Assembly (NCBI RefSeq): GCF_051201015.1
Contig: NZ_JBPEHI010000015.1
Length of the DNA: 64,000 nucleotides
Strand: one strand, 5' to 3'
DNA from: Petrimonas sulfuriphila
Lineage (GTDB): Bacteria; Bacteroidota; Bacteroidia; Bacteroidales; Dysgonomonadaceae
In this document: positions 44,154 through 53,154 of the stretch, one piece after another
Position numbering within the stretch: position 1 is the stretch's first letter
Layout: each line of letters begins with the position of its first letter
Translations under genes and position numbers: made by a program
The notes under the pieces: model-generated
Databases searched by the model: none
The model's input: only the letters and a program-made list of their open reading frames with translations
What the model was told of the DNA's origin: nothing

Positions 44154-45884
44154 ATGAGAAAAATGGCATGCTTATTAACTTTGTTTATTAGTATAAGTTT
44201 ATTTGCTAGTGAAAGAGTTCCTATTTGGCCAAAGGATAAAATGCCACATAGGCAAGATCATCAGATTGCAGCCATGGTAGACGAGGCTGGGAAAAAAGAT
44301 TTTAATGCAGACAAGAATCGGGTAGCTTACCTGGAATGGTTTGATGCCCCCCCTAAGGAAGTACGTAATGGAGGATGTATGATTCTTATTTCGGGCGGTT
44401 CTTACGAGTCCTGTTGTGATGTAGAACTCATTAAACTATGGAATAAAACATTTACTCAATTAGGGTTTCAATGTATAAACTTTGTGTATAGGACGCCTAG
44501 GCCTGTGGGGCTTCCTATTTATCAAACTGCATGGGAAGATGGACAACGTGCCGTACGTAAAGTACGGAGTGAAGCTAAAAAACGTGGATTTGATCCAGAA
44601 AAAATAGGAGTTATATCCATGTCAGCAGGTTCACATTTAGCTTTATTGCTAGCGACTAGTTCACAAACATTGGCTTATGAAAAAGTGGACCCAATTGACG
44701 AACTACCTTGCAACATTAATTGGGCGATTATTAATGCTCCAGCCTATGGTACTACCGATGCAGAAACAGGTATACCTGCTAGCCGACAAGGATATGGAAC
44801 GGATGTGAATTTGAGTAATGTTTTTAAATTTGATGAACGTACCTGTCCGATGAGTCTTCATCACGGAGGAACTGATATTTATGCTTCACAGACCTCGACA
44901 TTGGTTTACCGCCAACTCAGACGAATGAATATTCCTGCCGAATTACATCTATATGCGGATAAGGGACATGGCGCTTTTGGACTAGAAAGAGGAGTTGAAT
45001 TTATGCGCCAAATGGGATATATGGGTAAGCTAGCTGGGGAAGAAGAATTGATGAAGCGATATGCTTCCGATGATAGTCGTACCGATTATTTTAAGATGAA
45101 TATTTGGCCAGAGGGAAAAACACCAGATATTCAACCGAATCAATGCACACCTTATTTAGAATGGCATACACCAAAAAACCTAAAGATAAAAGCGATACAA
45201 ATTATCTACTCGGGCGGAAGTTATGAAGGCAACGACCCAGATGGTTTTGAAGTGGCTCCTGCCCGTCGCTATCTAAATGAAATGGGAATGACAGTAGTAA
45301 CCTTAAAGTATCGTACACCTAGACCTACTACAGGGTTATCTAAACATACCACAGCTTGGCAAGACTTGCAGCGTGCCATCAAAATCGTACGAAGCGAAGC
45401 GTCTAAACGCGGGCTTGATCCAGAACGAATAGGTATTATGGGTAGTTCTGCAGGTGGGCATTTAACTTTGATGGGGGTTACTTCGTCTTTGCATCAGTCT
45501 TATTTGCCTATTGACGAAATTGATAAACTTCGTTGTAATGTACAATGGGGAATTGGTATTTATCCTGCATATGCGCTAACCGATGGCTCGGAGCAACCCA
45601 ATATAGATAAAGGCAATGAAGATAGTGCCGTTCTCGTTCCAGAACTCTCTTTCGATTTAAAAACGGCTCCTATGCTATTTGTACACGGAGATGCTGACGG
45701 ATGGGCTGCTATGAACTCAGTAAAGACTTGGGAAAAGATGCAACAGATGGGAATTCAAAGCGAACTTCATACCTTGGCTACTCGTGACCACTGTTTCCAG
45801 CTTAAAGCATCTCCAGAAACAGGGAGCTATACATACCTGGAACGTATTTGGGAATTTCTTTCCTCAAAAGGTTTTAATAAATAA
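44154..45884 (+). CDS. Secreted two-domain alpha/beta hydrolase (BD-FAE/esterase-like, tandem duplication)
   Basis: The 576-residue protein has a signal peptide (CLLTLFISISLFAS) and two homologous alpha/beta hydrolase domains, about 30-300 and 320-576. Each begins with a WPKDK or WPEGK motif and has ISGGSYE or YSGGSYE and a YRTPRP strand. Each also has a nucleophile elbow: ISMSAGSHLALL in domain 1 (the GxSxG first Gly is Ser) and IMGSSAGGHLTLM in domain 2 (canonical). The acid/His motifs HGGTDIY/DKGHGAF and HGDADGW/TRDHCF follow. The pattern fits carbohydrate esterases of the BD-FAE type. The gene stands alone beside tRNA-Pro, convergent with a glycerate kinase gene, and its codon use looks more AT-rich than its neighbours. 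Confidence 0.82.
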   Translation: MRKMACLLTLFISISLFASERVPIWPKDKMPHRQDHQIAAMVDEAGKKDFNADKNRVAYLEWFDAPPKEVRNGGCMILISGGSYESCCDVELIKLWNKTFTQLGFQCINFVYRTPRPVGLPIYQTAWEDGQRAVRKVRSEAKKRGFDPEKIGVISMSAGSHLALLLATSSQTLAYEKVDPIDELPCNINWAIINAPAYGTTDAETGIPASRQGYGTDVNLSNVFKFDERTCPMSLHHGGTDIYASQTSTLVYRQLRRMNIPAELHLYADKGHGAFGLERGVEFMRQMGYMGKLAGEEELMKRYASDDSRTDYFKMNIWPEGKTPDIQPNQCTPYLEWHTPKNLKIKAIQIIYSGGSYEGNDPDGFEVAPARRYLNEMGMTVVTLKYRTPRPTTGLSKHTTAWQDLQRAIKIVRSEASKRGLDPERIGIMGSSAGGHLTLMGVTSSLHQSYLPIDEIDKLRCNVQWGIGIYPAYALTDGSEQPNIDKGNEDSAVLVPELSFDLKTAPMLFVHGDADGWAAMNSVKTWEKMQQMGIQSELHTLATRDHCFQLKASPETGSYTYLERIWEFLSSKGFNK

Positions 45885-45951
45885 TAGTTTAGTGTATCTC
45901 TTCAAACTAAAGTTTATCAGTGGAATTACTAACTTAGCCGGGACACAGGGT

Positions 45952-45972
45952 TAAGCCTAAAAGCTTATTTTT
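45952..45972 (+). terminator. Weak terminator after the alpha/beta hydrolase
   Basis: TAAGC (45952-45956) pairs with GCTTA (45963-45967) across a 6-nt loop and is followed by five T. The stem is only 5 bp, so this is a tentative call. The rest of 45885-46169 shows no gene. Confidence 0.3.
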
Positions 45973-46169
45973 GTGTAGTCTGAGAAGTCAGGTAACACAT
46001 TTTGTCCGGAGTATCCAATGTGCTTGTATATATTTGAATATATTGAATCCCGGGGTAATCATAAAGGGAGATTCTCATCATTGGGGAACTTAACCATTGA
46101 TGAATTTTGGAATCAGTTGATTCCCTGTCGATTCAATTTTATGGGCTTGTCGTACAAATTTAAACAAAA

Positions 46170-47474
46170 TTATTGAACAATTGCCACAATTATATCCATC
46201 ACGTTTGTACCTGTATTTCCGGTGATGATATGCCCTCCAACTTGTTGAAAAAAACGATAGGAGTCGCAATTGGTGAGGTAATGATTCGGGTCGATACCCT
46301 TCTCTACAGCCTTGGTCGCGGTTTCGTAATCCACAACTGCCCCTGCTGCGTCGGTAGGCCCGTCTGTACCGTCGGTGCCCGCACAAAGAATAGTGATGTT
46401 TTTTTTACAACAGATTTTTGTTGCTAAATACAAGGCCAGGTGTTGGTTACGCCCACCTAGTCCCTTCCCCGAAACTTTTACTGTGGGCTCTCCGCCGAAT
46501 AGCAGGCAAACGGGTTTGTTACCGGTGGGCTTCTGATTATCGATTGTTTTCAGAATAAAATTGGCGGTTTCGGTGACATCCTCCTGTATACTGTCGGTTA
46601 CTGTATGCGTTTCAAAGCCTAGTTCCACCGCTTTTTTTGCGGAGCTTTCGAGAGCGATACCATTACTACCGATAATGTAGTTGTGCACATTTTGAAAAAC
46701 CGGATTGTCCGGTTTGGGAGTATCTGCAATTGAACCGTCTGCACCTTCGAGTAAATAATGCAACACAGACGAGGGAAGCCGGTTTTGTAGCGAATACTTA
46801 TCAATAATAGTCAGTGCATCCGCAAAACTACTTGAATCACCCACAGTTGGCCCAGACGCAATCACGTCCAGCCTATCACCGACCACATCCGATAATATCA
46901 GGCACACCGTTGTTGCCGGAAAGAGTATCCGGGCGAGTTGACCTCCTTTAATTTTTGATAAATGCTTACGTACCGTATTAATTTCGGTAATATTCGCGCC
47001 GCATTTGGTCAGCAATTCATTGGTGCGTTTTAAATCATCGAGAGTTACACCTTCCGGGAAATCGGCCATTAAAGCCGATGCTCCTCCGGATATCAGGCAG
47101 ATAACCAGGTCATCTTCGGTTGCTTTTCGGGCGATATTAACTATTTTTTGAGTACCTTTTACCCCCTCCGCATCGGGTATAGGATGACCAGCTTCGGTAA
47201 GTGTCAGGTAGTTCAGGTTCATTCCGTGTCCATACTTGGTGACAACGTGACCGTTTGTTATTTTGTCGCCTAAAACTTTTTCCACCCCCCTAGACATTGA
47301 GGCGGCTGCTTTACCGGCAGCTAAAACATAAATGTGCCTGAAACGGGATAACGGGAATCTCTTTTCTGCGACTTGCAATAGATCTCCGGAGAGTTTCACC
47401 TGTGATTGCATCAGCTTCTCAGGCAAGACACCGTTCACTCCGGCAAAAAATATCAGTTCGGCAATTTTTTTCAT
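46170..47474 (-). CDS. Glycerate 2-kinase (MOFRL family)
   Basis: The 434-residue protein has the GckA/TtuD-type DUF4147 N-terminal domain (YVLAAGKAAASMSRGVE, VICLISGGASALM, TEINTVRKHLSKIKGGQLA) and the C-terminal MOFRL domain (CLLFGGEPTVKVSGKGLGGRN, CAGTDGTDGPTDAAGA). These enzymes phosphorylate D-glycerate to 2-phosphoglycerate in the cytoplasm. It starts 9 bp after the GntP-type permease, so the pair forms an operon for uptake and use of glycerate or a related sugar acid. Confidence 0.9.
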   Translation of the reverse strand: MKKIAELIFFAGVNGVLPEKLMQSQVKLSGDLLQVAEKRFPLSRFRHIYVLAAGKAAASMSRGVEKVLGDKITNGHVVTKYGHGMNLNYLTLTEAGHPIPDAEGVKGTQKIVNIARKATEDDLVICLISGGASALMADFPEGVTLDDLKRTNELLTKCGANITEINTVRKHLSKIKGGQLARILFPATTVCLILSDVVGDRLDVIASGPTVGDSSSFADALTIIDKYSLQNRLPSSVLHYLLEGADGSIADTPKPDNPVFQNVHNYIIGSNGIALESSAKKAVELGFETHTVTDSIQEDVTETANFILKTIDNQKPTGNKPVCLLFGGEPTVKVSGKGLGGRNQHLALYLATKICCKKNITILCAGTDGTDGPTDAAGAVVDYETATKAVEKGIDPNHYLTNCDSYRFFQQVGGHIITGNTGTNVMDIIVAIVQ

Positions 47475-47483
47475 CTTTTCCGG

Positions 47484-48812
47484 TTACAACATGAAGAGCG
47501 AAGTCAGCCACACGCAAAGAAACGTTACAATTCCCATCACAACGGTGGCTGATGAGTATACCTTCAGCGCTGTATTTGAGCCGATTCCCGAGAACCGGGA
47601 AACCACCCAGAAGTAAGAATCATTGGCATGTGATACCATCATCGAACCTGCACCCATCGAGATCATTGCCAAAAGTTTTCCTGGTTCAGAGTCAAGTCCC
47701 AAAGCGGGTAGCATTGGTACAACGAAAGATGCAGCCGTGATAATTGCCACGGTAGAAGAACCTTGCGCCGTTTTTAAAATTGATGCTATGAGAAACGGAA
47801 CGGCAAGTCCCAATCCCGTTTGCAGCAAAAACTCGCCCGCATAAGCGCCCACCCCGGTTTCCTTGATCACCAGCCCGAACATTCCTCCTGCACCGGTAAC
47901 GATCAGTATCGGTCCAGCTTTTTCAATAGCAGATTCTAGGACTATATTGATATTTTTTATTGCCCTGTTTTTTAGTAGAAACAACGATAGCAATACCCCA
48001 ATCATCAGTGAAACGATAGGTTGTCCGAGAAAAGCCAATCCTTTTAGTGTAAAGTTGACATTGGAAATATCCAGTACGGTTAGCAACGAGCCGGTTGCTA
48101 TAAGCAAAAGCGGTGTAACGATAGGTAACAAGGAAAGGTGAATCGGAGGAAGTTGTTCATTGCTCCGGATTTCATGATGAGAATTTTCGGTTTCTGTGTA
48201 AATGTCGTTTCGGGTTTGCCATTTAATCCACAAAAAGGCGGCCAAAGCTGCAGGAATAGCAAACAGTGCTCCCAAGACGATCAGCATACCCAGGTTGGCA
48301 CCCAGAATCCCGGAGGCGGCCAAAGCACCGGGATGGGTGGGAGTGAGGCAATGAACTGAATAGAGCGAAGTCGCCAGTACAAATGCAATAAAAGGCAGCG
48401 CGACTTTGGCTTTGGAACTGAATGACTTTGCCAGTCCGCTCATAATGATATATCCAGAATCACAAAAAATGGGCAATCCTACAATGAACCCCGTGATTCC
48501 CATTGCTGAGGCAGCGTTCCGGTGTCCTGTCTTCGATAAAATATAATTGGCGATGCTGGCTGCACCACCGGTTTTTTCCAATACCACAGCAATGATTGCT
48601 CCAAAAATGATAAGAAATCCGATGGATGATACGGTGTTGCCGAAGCCCTGTTTAAGAATTTCCACGATGTCTTTACCTGGTAGTGCGATAACCGCAAGCA
48701 ATAAAGACACCATGAACAACGATGCAAATGCGTTGAGCTTTGTGACGGATGTAAGGATTACAATCAGTACGATGCTCAGCAGTACAAGAACGGAAATGGT
48801 AAGGATGCTCAT
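47484..48812 (-). CDS. GntP-family gluconate/glycerate proton symporter
   Basis: The 442-residue inner-membrane protein has about twelve to fourteen hydrophobic segments. Family motifs include FGNTVSSIGFLIIFGAIIAV, GLPIFCDSGYIIM, HCLTPTHPGALAASGILG and SHANDSYFWVVSRFSG near the C-terminus. GntP transporters carry gluconate and similar acids. With the glycerate kinase next to it, glycerate is the likely cargo. Confidence 0.92.
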   Translation of the reverse strand: MSILTISVLVLLSIVLIVILTSVTKLNAFASLFMVSLLLAVIALPGKDIVEILKQGFGNTVSSIGFLIIFGAIIAVVLEKTGGAASIANYILSKTGHRNAASAMGITGFIVGLPIFCDSGYIIMSGLAKSFSSKAKVALPFIAFVLATSLYSVHCLTPTHPGALAASGILGANLGMLIVLGALFAIPAALAAFLWIKWQTRNDIYTETENSHHEIRSNEQLPPIHLSLLPIVTPLLLIATGSLLTVLDISNVNFTLKGLAFLGQPIVSLMIGVLLSLFLLKNRAIKNINIVLESAIEKAGPILIVTGAGGMFGLVIKETGVGAYAGEFLLQTGLGLAVPFLIASILKTAQGSSTVAIITAASFVVPMLPALGLDSEPGKLLAMISMGAGSMMVSHANDSYFWVVSRFSGIGSNTALKVYSSATVVMGIVTFLCVWLTSLFML

Positions 48813-48951
48813 GTGTATTTTTAGGTTTTTTACTGGCTTTCCGGTAAGAATTTTTCAGATTTTTTTGTTTAAACAGCTAATAACAGAGGTAAAATAAATA
48901 TATTTTATGTGTTTATTTTAACGATCTTGTTTTATTGCGACCGTGAAATAG

Positions 48952-49842
48952 TTATCGGCGGGAATCAGAACTCCTTCCTGAAGTTGTTTTCTCTCTGTTT
49001 CGTGTTGACGTTCCTTCACTCCTTGTTGAAGAACTACGCCCACTTGTGTTCCCTCGCATTTGTGGCTGTACTTTCACCGGTTGTCCGATTTCTCCGCCAT
49101 AATAATTGGTTTCTGCAGAACGGCTTGTGCTAGTACGCTGGGTAGTATTGGGTGTGGTCTGTCGAGCAGAAGTTCGCGCAGTGCGTGGTCGGGTTGTAGT
49201 CATTCTCCCTTCTTCAGTATTTGCAATCTGCCTGAGCTCTTCAGGCGATACGGCAGTACGTTGTGCTACCCGGCGGGTAACTTCTTGCTGCACACGCCGG
49301 TCGTCGGTTGAGTATTTGAATTTACGTCCTTCGCGAATGTTCCTGTCACCCCATTCGCGTGCGTGGTTTCGTTCTGCTTCTCGCCAATATACTGCCCTGC
49401 GTCCGTTTTCGTTGTATCCCCTTACGTACGGGATATTGCTGAAGTCGTAATAATCAATGTAATAATAGCGTGGATAGTGCGAATTGTAATAGTGATGATG
49501 CATCCAGGGGGTGTACACACTGCGGTTGACGATTACAATAAATGCATTATTCAGGTTGAATGCAGCGTAAATGGGCGGAAGCGTTGGTACGAAAAGCCAA
49601 CGTCCGTTATTGAGATATACGAAATTGCGTGTGCCCAGATCGTAGTACGTTTCAATGTCGGGAAAATAGTAATAGCGCGTTCCAAAGTAATAATCGGGCG
49701 CCCATGCCGGATTGTAGTCGTAATAATTGTCGTAGTAATTGTTCTCCGCTGCCCCGTAATAGGAAGTTCCACAGCTTGTGAAACATAGAACCGTGATAAG
49801 TGCTATGAGAACGGTTGTTAATTTTGTAATAGCATTTTGCAT
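48952..49842 (-). CDS. Tyr-rich lipoprotein of unknown function
   Basis: The 296-residue protein has a lipobox (CFTSC, Cys24) and a mature part very rich in Tyr, Asn and Asp up to about residue 150 (NNYYDNYYDYNPAWAPDYY). From about 170 to the end it is rich in Arg, Thr, Ser and Gln and likely disordered. A short middle segment has FNLNNAFIVIVNRSVYTPW. I do not recognise a family. Low-complexity Tyr-rich lipoproteins occur in Bacteroidota envelopes. It lies 73 bp after sufB on the same strand, but there is no functional link that I can see. Confidence 0.75.
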   Translation of the reverse strand: MQNAITKLTTVLIALITVLCFTSCGTSYYGAAENNYYDNYYDYNPAWAPDYYFGTRYYYFPDIETYYDLGTRNFVYLNNGRWLFVPTLPPIYAAFNLNNAFIVIVNRSVYTPWMHHHYYNSHYPRYYYIDYYDFSNIPYVRGYNENGRRAVYWREAERNHAREWGDRNIREGRKFKYSTDDRRVQQEVTRRVAQRTAVSPEELRQIANTEEGRMTTTRPRTARTSARQTTPNTTQRTSTSRSAETNYYGGEIGQPVKVQPQMRGNTSGRSSSTRSEGTSTRNREKTTSGRSSDSRR

Positions 49843-49915
49843 TTCAGTGTCGGCTTTAAATAGTTATACAGCTAATTAACTTGTCTTCAATCCACAACCC
49901 ATACATACCCGGAGA

Positions 49916-51367
49916 TTAACCTACACTGCCTTCCAAACTGATCTGCAGCAGCTTTTGCGCTTCCACGGCAAACTCCATAGGAAGTTTATTTACTACTTCT
50001 TTCACATATCCGTTCACGATTAATCCTATGGCTTCTTCTTCTCCTAAACCGCGCTGATTGCAGTAAAAAATCTGATCTTCACTGATTTTTGAAGTAGTGG
50101 CTTCGTGTTCCAAAATCGCTGATGGGTTTTGGATGTCGGTATAAGGAAAAGTGTGGGCTCCGCAATGATCGGTAAGTAACAAACTATCGCATTGTGAGTG
50201 GTTTCTTGCGTTGATCGCTTTTTTAGAAACCTTCACCAATCCCCGGTAGCTGTTTTGACTGCTTCCCGCTGAAATTCCTTTGGAGACGATGCGGCTGCGG
50301 GTATTTTTGCCCAGGTGGATCATTTTTGTTCCTGTGTCGGCCTGTTGGAAGTTGTTGGTAACGGCAACTGAATAAAACTCCCCTACGGAGTTGTCTCCTG
50401 CCATGATACACGAGGGATATTTCCAGGTAATTGCTGAACCAGTTTCAACCTGTGTCCAGGAAATCTTTGAATTATTGCCTTTGCAGATACCGCGTTTCGT
50501 AACGAAGTTATAAACTCCGCCCTTACCGTTTTTATCACCCGGATACCAGTTTTGTACCGTCGAATATTTTACTTCGGCATTCTCAAGGGCAATGATCTCC
50601 ACCACTGCCGCGTGCAGCTGATTTTCGTCACGCATGGGGGCCGTGCATCCTTCCAGATAACTTACGTATGAATTGTCGTCAGCAACAATAAGCGTACGTT
50701 CAAACTGGCCTGTGTTTTGCGCATTTATACGGAAATAGGTAGATAACTCCATCGGGCAACGAACTCCTTTCGGGACATACACGAAAGAGCCGTCGCTGAA
50801 AACGGCAGAGTTTAATGCTGCATAGAAGTTGTCCTTGTAAGGAACCACGGTAGCCAGGTATTTTTTCACCAGGTCGGGGTGGTTTTTCACGGCTTCACTG
50901 AAGGAGCTGAATATAATTCCTTTTTCAGCAAGGACCTCCTTGAAAGTCGTTTTTATGGAGACACTATCCATAACGGCATCTACGGCCACGCCGGTCAGCT
51001 GTTTTTGTTCGTTGAGCGGAATACCTAATCGTTCAAATGTTTTCAACAACTCAGGATCTACTTCCTCCAACGATTTTGGAGTCTTTTTTTGAGTCGGATC
51101 TGCGTAGTAAATAATTTCCTGAAAATCTATTTCCGGGATATTTAACTGCGCCCAGTCGGGCAGTTTCATTGTCAGCCAATGACGATATGCTTTTAACCGG
51201 AATTCCAGTAACCATTCCGGCTCATTTTTTTTCGAAGAAATTAACCGGACAACGTCTTCATTCAGCCCTTTTTCAATTGTATATGTTTCAACGTCCGTGA
51301 CGAATCCGTATTTGTAATCTTGTGTTGTTAAGTCGGTTAATATCTGATCTTGATCTAATTCCTGCAT
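49916..51367 (-). CDS. sufB: Fe-S cluster scaffold protein SufB
   Basis: The 483-residue protein has SufB family features throughout, including DGSFVYVPKGVRCPMELSTY, SYVSYLEGCTAP, HLGKNTRSRIVSKGISAG and the C-terminal HEATTSKISEDQIFYCNQRG. SufB with SufC and SufD builds iron-sulfur clusters in the cytoplasm. The usual neighbours sufC, sufD and sufS are not adjacent: the next gene downstream is the Tyr-rich lipoprotein and upstream is a divergent yceI-like gene. A minus-strand TAATTTTG (51475-51468) could be its -7 element. Confidence 0.96.
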   Translation of the reverse strand: MQELDQDQILTDLTTQDYKYGFVTDVETYTIEKGLNEDVVRLISSKKNEPEWLLEFRLKAYRHWLTMKLPDWAQLNIPEIDFQEIIYYADPTQKKTPKSLEEVDPELLKTFERLGIPLNEQKQLTGVAVDAVMDSVSIKTTFKEVLAEKGIIFSSFSEAVKNHPDLVKKYLATVVPYKDNFYAALNSAVFSDGSFVYVPKGVRCPMELSTYFRINAQNTGQFERTLIVADDNSYVSYLEGCTAPMRDENQLHAAVVEIIALENAEVKYSTVQNWYPGDKNGKGGVYNFVTKRGICKGNNSKISWTQVETGSAITWKYPSCIMAGDNSVGEFYSVAVTNNFQQADTGTKMIHLGKNTRSRIVSKGISAGSSQNSYRGLVKVSKKAINARNHSQCDSLLLTDHCGAHTFPYTDIQNPSAILEHEATTSKISEDQIFYCNQRGLGEEEAIGLIVNGYVKEVVNKLPMEFAVEAQKLLQISLEGSVG

Positions 51368-51546
51368 GATAAATATTGATTATCGATCGCTGTGATCGGT
51401 TCTTAATAAAGAAGAGAGCCCAATTCCCCCTCCATGGATAAACAAACTTTGTATGGATTTGTTTACGCAAAATTACATCAATTTCTGAACAAAACCTGTG
51501 GTAGGTGGGTTAAAAGGTGGAATTAAATTAAAAAAGGAATAAAACG

Positions 51547-52116
51547 ATGAAAAAAACAGGTTTAACATTTTTAGTATTGTTTTTTATGTTCGGCTTAATG
51601 GCCCAAACGAGATATTTGGTGGATAAAGCACATTCTTCCGTCAATTTTAAAGTGAAACATAACGGAATATCTTTTGTCAACGGCAGTTTTAATTCTTTCG
51701 ACGGATTTATAGAAGGGGATTTAAACAGCCTGGAGAATGCCAATATTGAGTTTACGGTTGATGCGGAAAGTATTGATACCCGGATTGAGCCGCGTGATAA
51801 GCATTTGCGTAGTGCGGATTTTTTCGATGTGGAAAAGTATCCAAAAATGAGTTTTAAAAGTACAGACATCGAGAAAACCGGCGACAAGAAATACAAATTA
51901 AACGGTTTGCTTACCGTCAAAGATGTAACAAAACCCGTTACGTTTGAGGTTAAATACGGTGGAAAAATTGTGGGCAGAGACGGTAAGGATATTATCGGCT
52001 TTACGGCTAAAAACAGTATCAACCGGTTGGATTATAACGTAGCTTACGATCCTGATTCCAAGGCGATTGCAAAAGATGTAGATCTTGTTCTTTATATGGA
52101 GTTTGTCGCCAATTAA
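51547..52116 (+). CDS. YceI-like periplasmic protein
   Basis: The 189-residue protein has a signal peptide (LTFLVLFFMFGLMAQ) and the YceI lipocalin-like barrel: YLVDKAHSSVNFKVKHNG, GSFNSFDGFIEGD, DKHLRSADFFDVEKYPKMSF and VTKPVTFEVKYGG. These proteins bind isoprenoid-like or other lipids in the periplasm, and their physiological role varies. It is divergent from sufB and convergent with the DUF3298 gene. Confidence 0.92.
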   Translation: MKKTGLTFLVLFFMFGLMAQTRYLVDKAHSSVNFKVKHNGISFVNGSFNSFDGFIEGDLNSLENANIEFTVDAESIDTRIEPRDKHLRSADFFDVEKYPKMSFKSTDIEKTGDKKYKLNGLLTVKDVTKPVTFEVKYGGKIVGRDGKDIIGFTAKNSINRLDYNVAYDPDSKAIAKDVDLVLYMEFVAN

Positions 52117-52130
52117 CTGAATCTTTCAAA

Positions 52131-52158
52131 AAACTCGGGTCAGCGATGACCTGAGTTT
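52131..52158. terminator. Bidirectional terminator between yceI-like and DUF3298 genes
   Basis: AAACTCGGGTCA (52131-52142) pairs with TGACCTGAGTTT (52147-52158) with one G-T pair and a 4-nt loop, flanked by A and T runs. It covers the stop codon of the minus-strand gene. Confidence 0.75.
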
Positions 52159-53009
52159 AAAAAGAATTTTTGTGTAACGTTTTCCGGTTTGAGGATAGCC
52201 GACAAATCCCCGTAGGGAATGTCAACATTAATTACGCCCATTGAGTAGGGTGCAATCTCGTATTGATTAAATGAGTAGTGAATCCCTTCATGGTCCAGCC
52301 AAAAATTGTTGTTCGGAAAAACTTCGTCCAGATTAAAAAAACCTAAGCTGATTAAGGAATCAGGAACGCTGACATTGTATTGATCCATCAATCTGTTAAT
52401 TATGATTTCTGCGAGTGGCTTTTTATAATTGGACACAAAGATGTCCTCTTCCGAAACAGTAACCAATTCACCCAGATCGATGTTCGTATAAGTAATTCTG
52501 TACGAGCCGTGTGCACCACCGGTATAATCACTATATTCTATAGCGTAACTCAGCAGTGAATCGTTTTGAAACATCACTTTATTGGTGTTGTACATATAAT
52601 ACCAGTACCACATAGGTATCTCACCTTTTGGAAGTCGGCTCTTTTCGGAATAATAGGTGTTTGACAGCGACTTATATTCCTCTTTGTAACCGGAAACATA
52701 TGCCTTAACAGCTTCTTGCGGAGAAAGGGTGTCGAGGTGGAGGCTGTTGAAAAATGTACCGATAAAGATTTGTTGCAAACGGGCAAGGTCTTCCTTGTTG
52801 CCAAACTTTACCGGATAAGTAAAGCTTATTTTAACATCGGCAAAAGGCAATGTTGTGTCGTTCGTTTCGAGTAGGGGTATCTGGTCTTTAATCACGATAC
52901 TGTCAAAAACTATTTTTGTGGAAATTTGTGCGGTCTTTTTGCAGGAAAACAATGTGCACAAAAGTAAGAAAAACAAAATAGCAACGGGAAGAAAAATATT
53001 TTTTCTCAT
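52140..53009 (-). CDS. DUF4163/DUF3298 (RsiV-like) lipoprotein
   Basis: ATG at 53009 gives 289 residues with a lipobox (CTLFSC). A longer frame from 53036 adds nine residues before the signal. The first domain (about 70-160, EEYKSLSNTYYSEKS) and the second (GGAHGSYRITYTNIDLGELVT, FWLDHEGIHYSFNQYEIAPYSMG) match the DUF4163 and DUF3298 pair seen in RsiV and PdaC-related proteins. Role here is unknown. It is an envelope protein on its own transcription unit. Confidence 0.85.
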   Translation of the reverse strand: MRKNIFLPVAILFFLLLCTLFSCKKTAQISTKIVFDSIVIKDQIPLLETNDTTLPFADVKISFTYPVKFGNKEDLARLQQIFIGTFFNSLHLDTLSPQEAVKAYVSGYKEEYKSLSNTYYSEKSRLPKGEIPMWYWYYMYNTNKVMFQNDSLLSYAIEYSDYTGGAHGSYRITYTNIDLGELVTVSEEDIFVSNYKKPLAEIIINRLMDQYNVSVPDSLISLGFFNLDEVFPNNNFWLDHEGIHYSFNQYEIAPYSMGVINVDIPYGDLSAILKPENVTQKFFLNSGHR

Positions 53010-53154
53010 ATCTAAATTATTTGTTGGGACTGCCAATAAAAATTCTTACCCTGCAGTCTCTGGTTTTCCACCTCTATATCCATGCGTCAGGTCTGAACAA
53101 AATACCTTTTTCCGGCAATGTCCTTGACGCCGGCAGGATGAATAGGGTGTCTGA

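Noticed and set aside
46040..46056. Possible attachment-site copy of the tRNA-Pro 3' end near the alpha/beta hydrolase
   Set aside because: Only about eight bases (GAATCCCG) match the tRNA T-arm, which is no more than expected by chance, and no integrase is present.
53090..53145. CCGGC/GCCGG hairpin after the DUF4831 gene as a terminator
   Set aside because: The stem is only 5 bp with a 12-nt loop and has no T-run on either side in the right place.
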